A stretch of DNA of 43,286 nucleotides, from IMG/VR virus record IMGVR_UViG_3300024518_002978, positions 1 through 43,286 of that record. The stretch is one strand, 5' to 3'. Under the pieces are notes generated by a model. That model ran no database searches, had not been told where the DNA came from, and worked only from the letters and a program-made list of their open reading frames with translations. This document shows, in pieces, positions 1 through 5,613 of this stretch. This DNA comes from a virus. The position numbers were made by a program, and so were the translations under genes. Numbering within the stretch: position 1 is the stretch's first letter; each line of letters opens with the position of its first letter.

Positions 1-33
1 CCTATGTTACGCTCGATTTCGCTGGGTTTCTCG

Positions 34-73
34 TGCTCGTTGGTGCTCGTTACTGCTCGTTAGTGCTCGTTGG
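34..73. repeat. Four tandem 10-bp repeats
   Basis: Four consecutive copies of TGCTCGTTNN stand at 34-43, 44-53, 54-63 and 64-73; the last two bases vary (GG, AC, AG, GG). The array overlaps the 3' end of the minus-strand gene that stops at 50, so half of it is coding and half lies beyond the stop. It may be only slipped-strand duplication; an iteron or end-associated role cannot be judged at the window edge. Confidence 0.7.
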
Positions 74-481
74 TGCACTGTCTGCGATGAACTCGCCGTC
101 GGCCCAACGCTTCAGCAACCGATCAAGGAAAGCCCGAAACAACCACGATGCCAACCACCACCAGATGCTCGGTGGTATCACGCCAACGCTGATCAGCTGC
201 CCCCTTGCTTCCTTCTTGGCTCGCTTGATTGCTTTGCGTCTGGCCTTGCGTGCTTGCTTGCCCGTCTGCCCGCATAGTGCCAGCGCTTGGCCTTGCACTT
301 CCAACCATCCACTGGCGTACAGCTGTGCCGCTGCGTTCTCACACAACCCGCACGTCTGGTGGTCTTCATCGATCCCCGTTTCCAGCATAGCCCCCACTGT
401 GGCCGCCTTCAGCCGCTGGTTGCTGTATACGAGCCCTTGTACAACCCCCGGGGATAGTGGTTTCTGGTGTTGCTCGTTCAA
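50..481 (-). CDS. Small membrane protein, hypothetical
   Basis: 143 residues. The start is a TTG whose bases overlap the TGA of the upstream gene (TTGA), with GAAGG seven bases upstream; a longer GTG frame from 607 would overlap the previous gene heavily. The N-terminal half carries two cysteine pairs around CGLCE and a later ALCG. The middle is strongly basic (KQARKARRKAIKRAKK), followed by a hydrophobic, tryptophan-rich segment (VIPPSIWWWLASWLF) that should cross the membrane once. Family not recognised. It is the last gene of the early unit visible here, after two other small unknown genes. A membrane or lysis-accessory role is possible but only inferred from topology. Confidence 0.6.
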   Translation of the reverse strand: MNEQHQKPLSPGVVQGLVYSNQRLKAATVGAMLETGIDEDHQTCGLCENAAAQLYASGWLEVQGQALALCGQTGKQARKARRKAIKRAKKEARGQLISVGVIPPSIWWWLASWLFRAFLDRLLKRWADGEFIADSAPTSTNEQ

Positions 482-759
482 TGGTCTACCTTCAGTGTGC
501 CCACATGGCCACGGATTCGGCTGTGATCTCGGTAGGCTGTGATCGACAGCAGATCCGGATCGGGCAAAAACGGGATCACCGCTTCGACTGGTTCGGCAGA
601 ATCCCACGTGATCTCAACGCGATCGCTGAACCGTTCGATCGTCACGGTTATTTTCTTCGGAAGTTGTGCGTGTACTTTGCCGCCGCCGATACGGCCCGAA
701 AGTAAAACGCCGACCGTCTTCCGGATCGCTTGTTTCACGTCTTTGGATAATTGGAACAC
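478..759 (-). CDS. Hypothetical protein
   Basis: 93 residues with a GTG start one base after the TAA of the upstream gene and AAAGGG about eight bases before it. ATG codons at 801 and 786 are in frame but lack a convincing ribosome site and would overlap the upstream gene. The protein is soluble, starting FQLSKDVKQAIRKTVG and rich in alternating beta-type sequence (KITVTIERFSDRVEITW). No family recognised. It couples to the next gene by the TTGA overlap. The conserved-looking composition and tight packing support a real gene; no function is proposed. Confidence 0.6.
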   Translation of the reverse strand: MFQLSKDVKQAIRKTVGVLLSGRIGGGKVHAQLPKKITVTIERFSDRVEITWDSAEPVEAVIPFLPDPDLLSITAYRDHSRIRGHVGTLKVDH

Positions 760-760
760 T

Positions 761-943
761 TTACGGCCCTTTGTAGTCCGGATCATCGTCTGCGAATCCA
801 TACGCCAGCGACGGTTCGTTTAGTGCCCTGGCTGCCAGATCGTGGATTCTCGCCGGCACCCGTTCCGCTGATGCCTGCCACGCCCAATTCAGCACTGCCA
901 GCGTGGCCCGTTCTCGGTCTTCTTTGTTTGGTGGACTCGCCAT
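761..943 (-). CDS. Small helical hypothetical protein
   Basis: 60 residues from an ATG preceded by GAAGGAACAGCA, a good ribosome-binding site. The sequence is mostly helical (KEDRERATLAVLNWAWQASAERV) with an acidic tail ending DDDPDYKGP. It is the first gene downstream of the tRNA-like element at 959-1030, and its ribosome site lies within 16 bases of that element's 3' end. Family not recognised. Confidence 0.65.
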   Translation of the reverse strand: MASPPNKEDRERATLAVLNWAWQASAERVPARIHDLAARALNEPSLAYGFADDDPDYKGP

Positions 944-958
944 TGCTGTTCCTTCAAT

Positions 959-1030
959 TCACCGGTGCAGATCTCGACTCTGCATTCCCGCTCAACCAAA
1001 CGGGAGTCTTACCGCTTAGACGAACCGGCG
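959..1030 (-). tRNA. tRNA-like cloverleaf with 8-nt anticodon loop
   Basis: On the minus strand a 72-nt cloverleaf can be drawn. The acceptor stem CGCCGGT/ACCGGTG has seven pairs with one G-U. Then come U8 C9, as in Glu-type tRNAs, the D arm GTCT-AAGCGGTA-AGAC, the anticodon stem CCCGT/GCGGG, and the T arm GCAGA-GTCGAGA-TCTGC. Three things are odd: the anticodon loop TTGGTTGA has eight bases, the variable loop has three, and the T loop begins G rather than T. No CCA is encoded. The anticodon cannot be assigned; a four-base GGTT reading would leave purines at positions 37-38. It could be a functional unusual tRNA, a decayed one or a mimic. Confidence 0.5.
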
Positions 1031-1109
1031 GTATTGGGAAGCGTAACGCACAGCGATCGGCCGCTGTTTGAATACTCCCGCTTCTTCTCTACGTCGACCG
1101 TCTCTGGTA

Positions 1110-1144
1110 GGGCGGTTCTAGGTCACCGATCTAGCGCTCCGCCC
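1110..1144 (-). other. Nested hairpin downstream of the 1160-1894 gene
   Basis: On the minus strand GGGCGG (1144-1139) pairs with CCGCCC (1115-1110), and an inner CTAGATC/GACCTAG arm (1134-1118, one mismatch) closes on a 3-base loop. It starts 15 bases after the TAA at 1160. No U-tract follows, so it is not a standard intrinsic terminator. It may protect the 3' end or be processed, since the tRNA-like element lies 80 bases further on. The rest of the 944-1159 gene-free stretch shows nothing else recognisable. Confidence 0.4.
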
Positions 1145-1159
1145 ACTCTCTTTGGTGTT

Positions 1160-1894
1160 TTATCGTCGATAGTACCGAACTGTTGGGCACACGCCGTTGG
1201 GGCAGTTCACACGCTGCCCGCGGCTGTTCGTGTAGTACGGCTGCCCTATCTGAATCGATCCGCTGAATACCTTTGCCGATTTCGGTGGCTTGTAGCTGGT
1301 CGGCGTTTCGCCACGTGTTGACCAGTGGTTCGTGTGATACGCCCCGTGTATCCGCTCCAGTTCGTGATTACTGAATCGATCCAGCCCGCCGGTTGGGTGG
1401 CCATGTCCAACGATATGACGGCGCAGATATGCCTCATCGCCCTGATGTCGTTTAACAACGTACCGCTGCCCGCTGTAATTCGCAAGAATATGCAACCCGG
1501 CTGTGTAGCCCGCTGGCTCTGTGTAGCCCGTGACCGGGTTGCCCGGTTTGATCACCGTTTTCAGATCCGTTGGTTCCGTGTTCGCTTTGGGGGGTTCGGC
1601 TGGTGGCTCGACAATTTCGGCCAGCTTTACTTCCTTCAGCTCGTCCAGCGAGTCTTCGACCGCGATCAGCCGCCGCGTTATCTGATTAAGGATATCCGCC
1701 ACGTCTTTGTCGTTCTCTTTGGCTCGCGTCTGTTCGGCCAGAATCGCTTCCATCTGCAAATCGAACGCGCTTGCTGTGTCATCGCTTTGAACGTCGTCTG
1801 TTGCTCGTGTCTCGTCAGCCACTGGAATCATAAACGCTATCAGCATAAACGCCGCGGCCAGCCCGCCGGCACCGATCTTCAATGTGTTGTGCAT
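1160..1894 (-). CDS. Secreted or membrane-anchored coiled-coil protein
   Basis: 244 residues. The N-terminus (MHNTLKIGAGGLAAAFMLIAFMIP) is a classic signal or anchor sequence. Residues about 40-95 are acidic and helical and look like a coiled coil (ILNQITRRLIAVEDSLDELKE), then a proline-rich linker (VEPPAEPPKANTEPT). The C-terminal half holds LRRHIVGHGHPTGGLDRF and ELERIHGAYHTNH, a pattern I associate with planctomycete proteins of unknown function, and ends with a cysteine pair in NCPNGVCPTVR. It probably works outside the cytoplasm, for example at the cell envelope during exit or superinfection exclusion, but this is inference. It neighbours the papain-like peptidase and several small membrane proteins. 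Confidence 0.7.
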   Translation of the reverse strand: MHNTLKIGAGGLAAAFMLIAFMIPVADETRATDDVQSDDTASAFDLQMEAILAEQTRAKENDKDVADILNQITRRLIAVEDSLDELKEVKLAEIVEPPAEPPKANTEPTDLKTVIKPGNPVTGYTEPAGYTAGLHILANYSGQRYVVKRHQGDEAYLRRHIVGHGHPTGGLDRFSNHELERIHGAYHTNHWSTRGETPTSYKPPKSAKVFSGSIQIGQPYYTNSRGQRVNCPNGVCPTVRYYRR

Positions 1895-1912
1895 ATTGCA
1901 CCCCTTCTGTGT

Positions 1913-2161
1913 TTACCCGCCCGGATGAACGACCGAACGCACGGCCGCGTCTTTGGCTTCTAGTAGCTTGCGAAGCGCTGTCGATCGCTCTGGCCCCGGT
2001 ATCGACAGCAGTTCCACTTGCAACGCCAGCGATTGGAAACGTTTCGACATATCCCGCACCGGCCCATCTTTTAGATGATCAGACTTGAACCACCTTAGAA
2101 CTATTGGTGGATCTGTCGGCAGTTCTTGCCAGTCTTTGTCTGCTGGATCTGTTGGCATCAT
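1913..2161 (-). CDS. Acb2/Tad1-like hairpin protein (putative anti-CBASS nucleotide sponge)
   Basis: 82 residues. Two adjacent ATGs compete (2161 and 2158); both overlap the upstream stop. After a short acidic N-terminus with WFKSDHL comes a two-helix hairpin: SKRFQSLALQVELLSIPG followed by PERSTALRKLLEAKDAAVR. The second helix, with its (G)xER(S/T)xALxKLLEAKDAAVR pattern, is what I recognise from phage proteins grouped as Acb2/Tad1-type. In that family small helical proteins assemble into oligomers that sequester cyclic oligonucleotide or gcADPR signals, blunting CBASS or Thoeris defence. Assignment is by memory of the motif, not a search. Many members of this broad family are untested, so a sponge role here is a prediction. 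Confidence 0.6.
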   Translation of the reverse strand: MMPTDPADKDWQELPTDPPIVLRWFKSDHLKDGPVRDMSKRFQSLALQVELLSIPGPERSTALRKLLEAKDAAVRSVVHPGG

Positions 2162-3012
2162 TCAAACCACGGCGATTGCGTGCTCCAGTTTACGAATCGA
2201 TCTTTGGCTTTGTCCGGCATCAACAGCCGCGCCCCGTACGGTGCGAAGTTGCGTTTTTGGTGCCACGTGTAGCACGATTCGGACATCAAATAGTAGCCCT
2301 TGCCGTGTGAATTCCAAACGCACAACGTCCAGCCGTTGCCCTTTCCCTTTGCTTCCATTGCCCACACGATGAACGTTGCGTGCCCGCCGCCGCCCTGTGG
2401 CGGATTCGCCATGTACCGCCGGCCGTTGATCGTCTGCCAACGTGGTGGCCACTTCGTACCAATGTGCCCCGTTCCCCGGGCTGCCAACGCAATCAGCATC
2501 GTTCGGAACGGTGGCATCGGTAGTTGCTCAGTGACGCACCCCGAAACCATTGTGGCTTCTCGTGCTCGTTTCTCGAATCTTGACGCGCTCTTTTCGTACG
2601 TGCTGTACGGCCAGTCCGCTTCTGTGGGTAGCCCCGGCTTGATGCCAAGACCGGGGATTCCTTCCACCAGCACCCGCACGCCCTGCAGTATGTTTGTGCC
2701 ACGATCCCGCCCGACGTTTCCAGCCCCGCCCATACGTTCAGTACAGTTGTAAGCGTAAATATCGGACAGCTGAATCATTTTGTTTGTTGCATAGTCAACC
2801 CGTGATTCAGTCCCGCCGGCCAGCGCCTGCCCCTGGCAATCGCTCATTTTTTGCCGCTGAACACGAATCCGCTCCAATGGCGAACGCGCCGGGTCTCGCA
2901 ACACTTCTTCCCAGTCCGGGAAATCGCGTTCTTCGATGTCAGCACACGTCACGGCGGAATTGAGAAACGCCAGATCCACAGCGGATGACGGTTGCAAGTT
3001 GTAATAACTCAT
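2158..3012 (-). CDS. Papain-like (C1-type) cysteine peptidase
   Basis: 284 residues from an ATG that overlaps the upstream TGA (ATGA); an in-frame upstream start at 3096 is less likely. The papain-fold landmarks appear in order: DCQGQALAG with candidate nucleophile Cys59, a helix of the type LSDIYAYNC, PTEADWPY near 129-136, the His-containing GGHATFIVW (His211) and WNSHGKG (Asn234), matching the Cys-His-Asn triad layout of C1 peptidases. There is no clear signal peptide or propeptide. It lies between small membrane proteins and the Acb2-like gene. It might degrade a host or envelope protein, process a phage protein, or take part in lysis; the substrate is unknown. Confidence 0.75.
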   Translation of the reverse strand: MSYYNLQPSSAVDLAFLNSAVTCADIEERDFPDWEEVLRDPARSPLERIRVQRQKMSDCQGQALAGGTESRVDYATNKMIQLSDIYAYNCTERMGGAGNVGRDRGTNILQGVRVLVEGIPGLGIKPGLPTEADWPYSTYEKSASRFEKRAREATMVSGCVTEQLPMPPFRTMLIALAARGTGHIGTKWPPRWQTINGRRYMANPPQGGGGHATFIVWAMEAKGKGNGWTLCVWNSHGKGYYLMSESCYTWHQKRNFAPYGARLLMPDKAKDRFVNWSTQSPWFE

Positions 3013-3230
3013 GCGGTTTCCCGTCTCATAAACAGTTTCACCGCCATTTTCCCGTAGTCGTCCGGGAGGAAAGTCGCCATGTGCTGGCACTCCCATCCGG
3101 CCGCCTGCAGCCGTTCCATTGTCGAACTGTAAATATCCCAGCCTGGCTCGACTGTTATATTTTCCGTTGCGTATTCGTACTGCGTTAGCTGCGCACGTTC
3201 CGGCTCTGTGAACGGTAGGCTTTCCGGCAT
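3009..3230 (-). CDS. Small hypothetical protein
   Basis: 73 residues; the ATG at 3230 overlaps the TAA of the upstream gene (TAATG), and the stop overlaps the peptidase start (ATGA). Sequence is soluble and acidic (MPESLPFTEPERAQLTQYEY) and closes with KLFMRRETA. Contains RLQAAGWECQHMATF. No family recognised. Its position between the membrane protein 3230-3604 and the cysteine peptidase, coupled to both, suggests all three are made together. Confidence 0.65.
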   Translation of the reverse strand: MPESLPFTEPERAQLTQYEYATENITVEPGWDIYSSTMERLQAAGWECQHMATFLPDDYGKMAVKLFMRRETA

Positions 3231-3604
3231 TATCTCACATACTCCCGCAAGATTTCGGCGTGCTTTGCTGGCGTCCATTCCGCCCGCACACGTTCGCCGG
3301 ATTCGTCGATCGACCAATACGCCGCTTCTTCCGCGTCTGCAATCGCTTGAAACGCTGTAACGCGTGCCGCTTTGGATGACTCCCCCAGGAACGCGGTGGC
3401 CGCTTCGTCCGTTGCCAGCGCCCCGGCTTCCAACTGTTCCGCCCCTTTGGCCGCCACTTGACGCCACAGCTGTTCGTATTCGTCGAACGCTTTCGACACT
3501 ACGTCTGGCCCGCCACGCTTGCCACCGTCGTCGCCCCCTCCGAACTCGAAAGACGACGGTAGCAGAATGACGATGCCGCAGAGAATCAGGATCACAATCC
3601 TCAT
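3230..3604 (-). CDS. Exported or membrane-anchored helical protein
   Basis: 124 residues with an ATGA overlap to the upstream gene. The N-terminus MRIVILILCGIVILLPSS is a short hydrophobic signal anchor; a lipobox is not convincing because the cysteine sits inside the hydrophobic core. A glycine-rich linker (FGGGDDGGKRGG) leads to an Ala/Glu-rich helical domain of about 85 residues. This signal anchor plus helical domain layout is shared by inner-membrane spanins and other lysis accessories, but no spanin pair could be identified. Family not recognised. Confidence 0.65.
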   Translation of the reverse strand: MRIVILILCGIVILLPSSFEFGGGDDGGKRGGPDVVSKAFDEYEQLWRQVAAKGAEQLEAGALATDEAATAFLGESSKAARVTAFQAIADAEEAAYWSIDESGERVRAEWTPAKHAEILREYVR

Positions 3605-3927
3605 ACTGCCGGTTCCGCTGCTGGTGCTGGTGCTGGTTCCGCTTGCTTTGGCTTCTTCCCCAGCTGCCCGGTTGTCCTACACGCCATCCACGCGTTTAGC
3701 AGATCGACAGAGTCTAAGCATTGCCGTTCCAGCGAATCGTCCATCAGCACACGCCACGCGCCGTCCTTCGACAGATCGGCCGCCTTTACGCGTGAACGCT
3801 TTGGCATTAGCCGTTGAAAGAACGCCCGCACCCCGTCACCTTTGGCCCCGTACGCTGTGACCAGTGCCACGACGGCCGCCACCGCTTTGGCCGCGTACGC
3901 CATGAACGGTGAAAACTCAAAATCCAT
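3601..3927 (-). CDS. Small membrane protein, holin candidate
   Basis: 108 residues if translation starts at the ATG at 3927, which has GGGG about eight bases upstream; a second in-frame ATG at 3975 lacks a good ribosome site. One clear membrane segment (YAAKAVAAVVALVTAYGA) sits near the N-terminus, followed by a charged basic/acidic domain and a tail of PAPAPAAEPAV. One N-terminal membrane segment and a charged C-terminus fit class III-like holins, and the neighbours are other small membrane proteins, but nothing in the sequence proves pore formation. Confidence 0.6.
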   Translation of the reverse strand: MDFEFSPFMAYAAKAVAAVVALVTAYGAKGDGVRAFFQRLMPKRSRVKAADLSKDGAWRVLMDDSLERQCLDSVDLLNAWMACRTTGQLGKKPKQAEPAPAPAAEPAV

Positions 3928-3988
3928 CGGAACGCCCCACTTGTGGAGAACTGGAAACAGCACCGGCCGAAACATCCCGGCCCGTCAA

Positions 3989-4396
3989 CTACTCGGCTGG
4001 CAACCCGCCGATCACGTCTTCGACTCTGCCGATACTGCCCGCTTCGGCAGCCCCGGGCAACAACCCCTGAGCATAATCAAACACGGCCGCGATCACTGGC
4101 CGTACCATGTCCAGAATGCGATCCATGAACCACGGCTGGAGCCACTCCGGCACGACAGCCAGAAACGCCTCGACAGTAGCGCCGAGAATCTGCGGTTCCC
4201 ACTCGGCCCGTTCTTCGTCTGTGATCCCGTCAGCCGCGTCTGTCAAATACGGCCAGATCTCCTCCGGGATGAACGGCACCGCCTTTAGAACAACCGGATA
4301 CAAAATCCGGTATTCCATCGCTTCGCCCATCCACGGGATGTCGATAAAAGGATTGATTCGCTTGGTCAATTCTTCGGCCAGTGCCGCTCGTGACAT
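3989..4396 (-). CDS. Amphipathic hypothetical protein
   Basis: 135 residues from an ATG preceded by AAGGCGGG. Contains several amphipathic helices rich in Trp, Pro and Ile (EYRILYPVVLKAVPFIPEEIW, EAFLAVVPEWLQPWFMD, MVRPVIAAVFDYAQGLLPG) but no unbroken transmembrane stretch. Ends with TAG. It precedes the holin candidate by 61 bases. It may associate peripherally with the membrane; no family recognised. Confidence 0.6.
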   Translation of the reverse strand: MSRAALAEELTKRINPFIDIPWMGEAMEYRILYPVVLKAVPFIPEEIWPYLTDAADGITDEERAEWEPQILGATVEAFLAVVPEWLQPWFMDRILDMVRPVIAAVFDYAQGLLPGAAEAGSIGRVEDVIGGLPAE

Positions 4397-4471
4397 TTTA
4401 CCCGCCTTGCTTTTGGTGGTTGTGAAGATTGCTATCGCATCACAAAAAGCTAAACGGTTTTGCCTGAATTG

Positions 4472-4525
4472 TCAATCGCGATTAGCCACACACTGGACAC
4501 AAACACACCGCTTCCAGCTATCCAT
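4472..4525 (-). CDS. Tiny cysteine-rich ORF
   Basis: 17 codons, starting at an ATG that overlaps the TAG of the 43-residue ORF before it. The product contains CVCVQC, three closely spaced cysteines. The ribosome site is weak (GGG about ten bases upstream). It could be a metal-binding micropeptide or the remnant of a zinc-ribbon gene. Below normal annotation size, so confidence is low. The 75 bases between it and the gene at 4396 hold no further recognised feature. Confidence 0.3.
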   Translation of the reverse strand: MDSWKRCVCVQCVANRD

Positions 4526-4649
4526 TTCGCCGGCCCTGTTTGCTGTCTGGCTCGATTCTTCGCCCTTTGAACGTGTCCCACCAAATCCGCTGCTGGTGTT
4601 CGTTGCGGATCCGCTGTGCCAGTTCAGCCGCTTCTTTGTCGCTTCGCAT
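4518..4649 (-). CDS. Small charged ORF
   Basis: 43 residues (MRSDKEAAELAQRIRNEHQQ, then RIWWDTFKGRRIEPDS). It overlaps the previous gene by 26 bases and the next ORF by eight. The helical start and the paired tryptophans recur in its neighbour (YWWKGVIDQYLQRLEKH), so these tiny genes may be related or a split gene. No function proposed. Confidence 0.45.
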   Translation of the reverse strand: MRSDKEAAELAQRIRNEHQQRIWWDTFKGRRIEPDSKQGRRNG

Positions 4650-4794
4650 TGTGCTTTTCCAATCGTTGCAGATATTGATCGATTACGCCCTTCCACCAGT
4701 AGCCGTCCCGGTGTTCGAATGGTGCCGGCAGTGCTCGTGACAGTTCCGCGTCCCGTTCCTTGCTGCGTTTCTGTCTTTGCGTTTCTTTGCTCAT
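4624..4794 (-). CDS. Small basic protein
   Basis: 56 residues, ATGA-coupled to the 33-residue ORF upstream. Very charged: MSKETQRQKRSKERDAELSR then a GYWWKGVIDQYLQRLEKHN helix. The longer frame extending upstream to 5091 is rejected because its composition is that of a shadow frame. Not recognised; nucleic-acid binding is possible from charge alone. Confidence 0.5.
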   Translation of the reverse strand: MSKETQRQKRSKERDAELSRALPAPFEHRDGYWWKGVIDQYLQRLEKHNAKRQRSG

Positions 4795-4892
4795 TGTTTC
4801 CCAAATAGAAAGATGGGCGCGTACCACCCCGCCTGAACGACGGGGCTGTCGGTGACCGATATTGCACTGATTTTGATTTCGGTGTTGTGCAT
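4791..4892 (-). CDS. 33-residue ORF
   Basis: Starts at an ATG with GAGGG seven bases upstream and ends in an ATGA overlap with the next gene, which supports translation. Product begins MHNTEIKISAISVTDSP and ends in a hydrophobic APIFLFGKQ. Too short to classify. Confidence 0.45.
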   Translation of the reverse strand: MHNTEIKISAISVTDSPVVQAGWYAPIFLFGKQ

Positions 4893-4894
4893 AT

Positions 4895-5050
4895 TTAACC
4901 CTCGCACACCTCCCTCTGTCTTCGACAGTTCCGCCCGTACGTGTCACCTGCGGAAACGGGATCGGCAGTTCGCTGCCACGCCAGCTGTTCGCTCTGTGCT
5001 TTCGCCTTGGAGACTTCGCACAGCCGGATGCGTTCAAATTGTCGTGTGCT
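4895..5050 (-). other. Coding-like stretch without a start codon
   Basis: Directly after the two TAG codons that end the 5054-5353 gene, the same frame stays open for 51 codons to a TAA at 4895, three bases before the next gene. The translation (FERIRLCEVSKAKAQSEQLA and on to CRRQREVCEG) has the balanced composition of a real helical protein, unlike the other two frames. There is no ATG, GTG or TTG in it; only a CTG. It may be a decayed gene, an amber-readthrough tail or translation from a rare start. Confidence 0.35.
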
Positions 5051-5053
5051 CTA

Positions 5054-5353
5054 CTATTCCTCAAATACCCGAAACAGGCCTGCCTCTTCATCTGTGATCC
5101 AATCCGCGATAATTAACCGCAGATGCTTGGGCGGGAAAACAGTTTCGATGCCGTGCGGATGTTCCTCGATGTAAATCTCATACTGCCCGTTTGGTGCTTT
5201 AGGATTAGGAGAACACCAGCAACCCCAGAACCATTCGCCGTCGATTTCACGTTCGCACAGTGCGCGGTTTGTTCCTTCCCACGTCACGGTTTGGACAAGC
5301 CCGTCGCGTGAACCGCCGATGAACTCCACGTGGACTGTTGGCTGCTCACTCAT
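5054..5353 (-). CDS. Hypothetical protein with a leader hairpin
   Basis: 99 residues from an ATG with AGGAG nine bases upstream. Beta-rich start (PTVHVEFIGGSRDGLVQTV), a central WFWGCWCSPNPKAPNGQYEI and an acidic C-terminus. Ends with two consecutive TAG codons. The mRNA leader carries a perfect 13-bp hairpin (5366-5395) immediately before the ribosome site, so its expression may be structure-controlled. Family not recognised. Confidence 0.65.
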   Translation of the reverse strand: MSEQPTVHVEFIGGSRDGLVQTVTWEGTNRALCEREIDGEWFWGCWCSPNPKAPNGQYEIYIEEHPHGIETVFPPKHLRLIIADWITDEEAGLFRVFEE

Positions 5354-5365
5354 TCGCCTTGCTCC

Positions 5366-5395
5366 TGTGGGAAAAAGTACCCACTTTTTCCCACA
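5366..5395 (-). promoter_or_regulatory. Perfect 13-bp inverted repeat in a gene leader
   Basis: The arms TGTGGGAAAAAGT and its exact complement are separated by four bases. On the minus strand the 3' arm ends one base before GGAG, the ribosome site of the gene starting at 5353. As RNA this is a stable hairpin abutting the Shine-Dalgarno; as DNA it is an operator-like dyad. No U-run follows, so it is not a standard terminator. Confidence 0.6.
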
Positions 5396-5408
5396 ACTAC
5401 CCACGAAC

Positions 5409-5460
5409 AGAACAGCCGGGAATCGAACCCGCTACGCCGCCAGCGACTCTTAACCAGCGA
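5409..5460 (-). other. tRNA-like fragment (T arm and D-loop-like segment)
   Basis: On the minus strand GCGGG-TTCGATT-CCCGG (5432-5416) is a near-perfect tRNA T arm with the conserved TTCGA loop, and GCTGGTTAAGAG (5458-5447) resembles a D loop. The spacing is about nine bases too short for an anticodon arm and no acceptor partner for CTGTTCT was found, so no full cloverleaf forms. It may be a deleted tRNA gene or the 3' part of a host tRNA captured as an attachment site. The remaining gene-free stretch up to 5613 holds no convincing gene. Confidence 0.4.
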
Positions 5461-5613
5461 TGCCGAAACGCGGCGCCCCAGTGACGCCCCGTCAATCGAT
5501 TGTGGCCGCAACATCCACGCTGCCCACTGCCCTGCGTCCGTCTCTCCGAACTGTCAAGCCTGTGTCTTTTGATCATGAATAGCATTCCGGCTTCCCCGCT
5601 CACCTTCCGTTGT

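Noticed and set aside
4624-5091. 155-residue frame extending the 56-residue gene upstream
   Set aside because: The upstream part is low-quality, Arg/Ser-rich shadow sequence; the ATG at 4794 is ATGA-coupled to the previous ORF.
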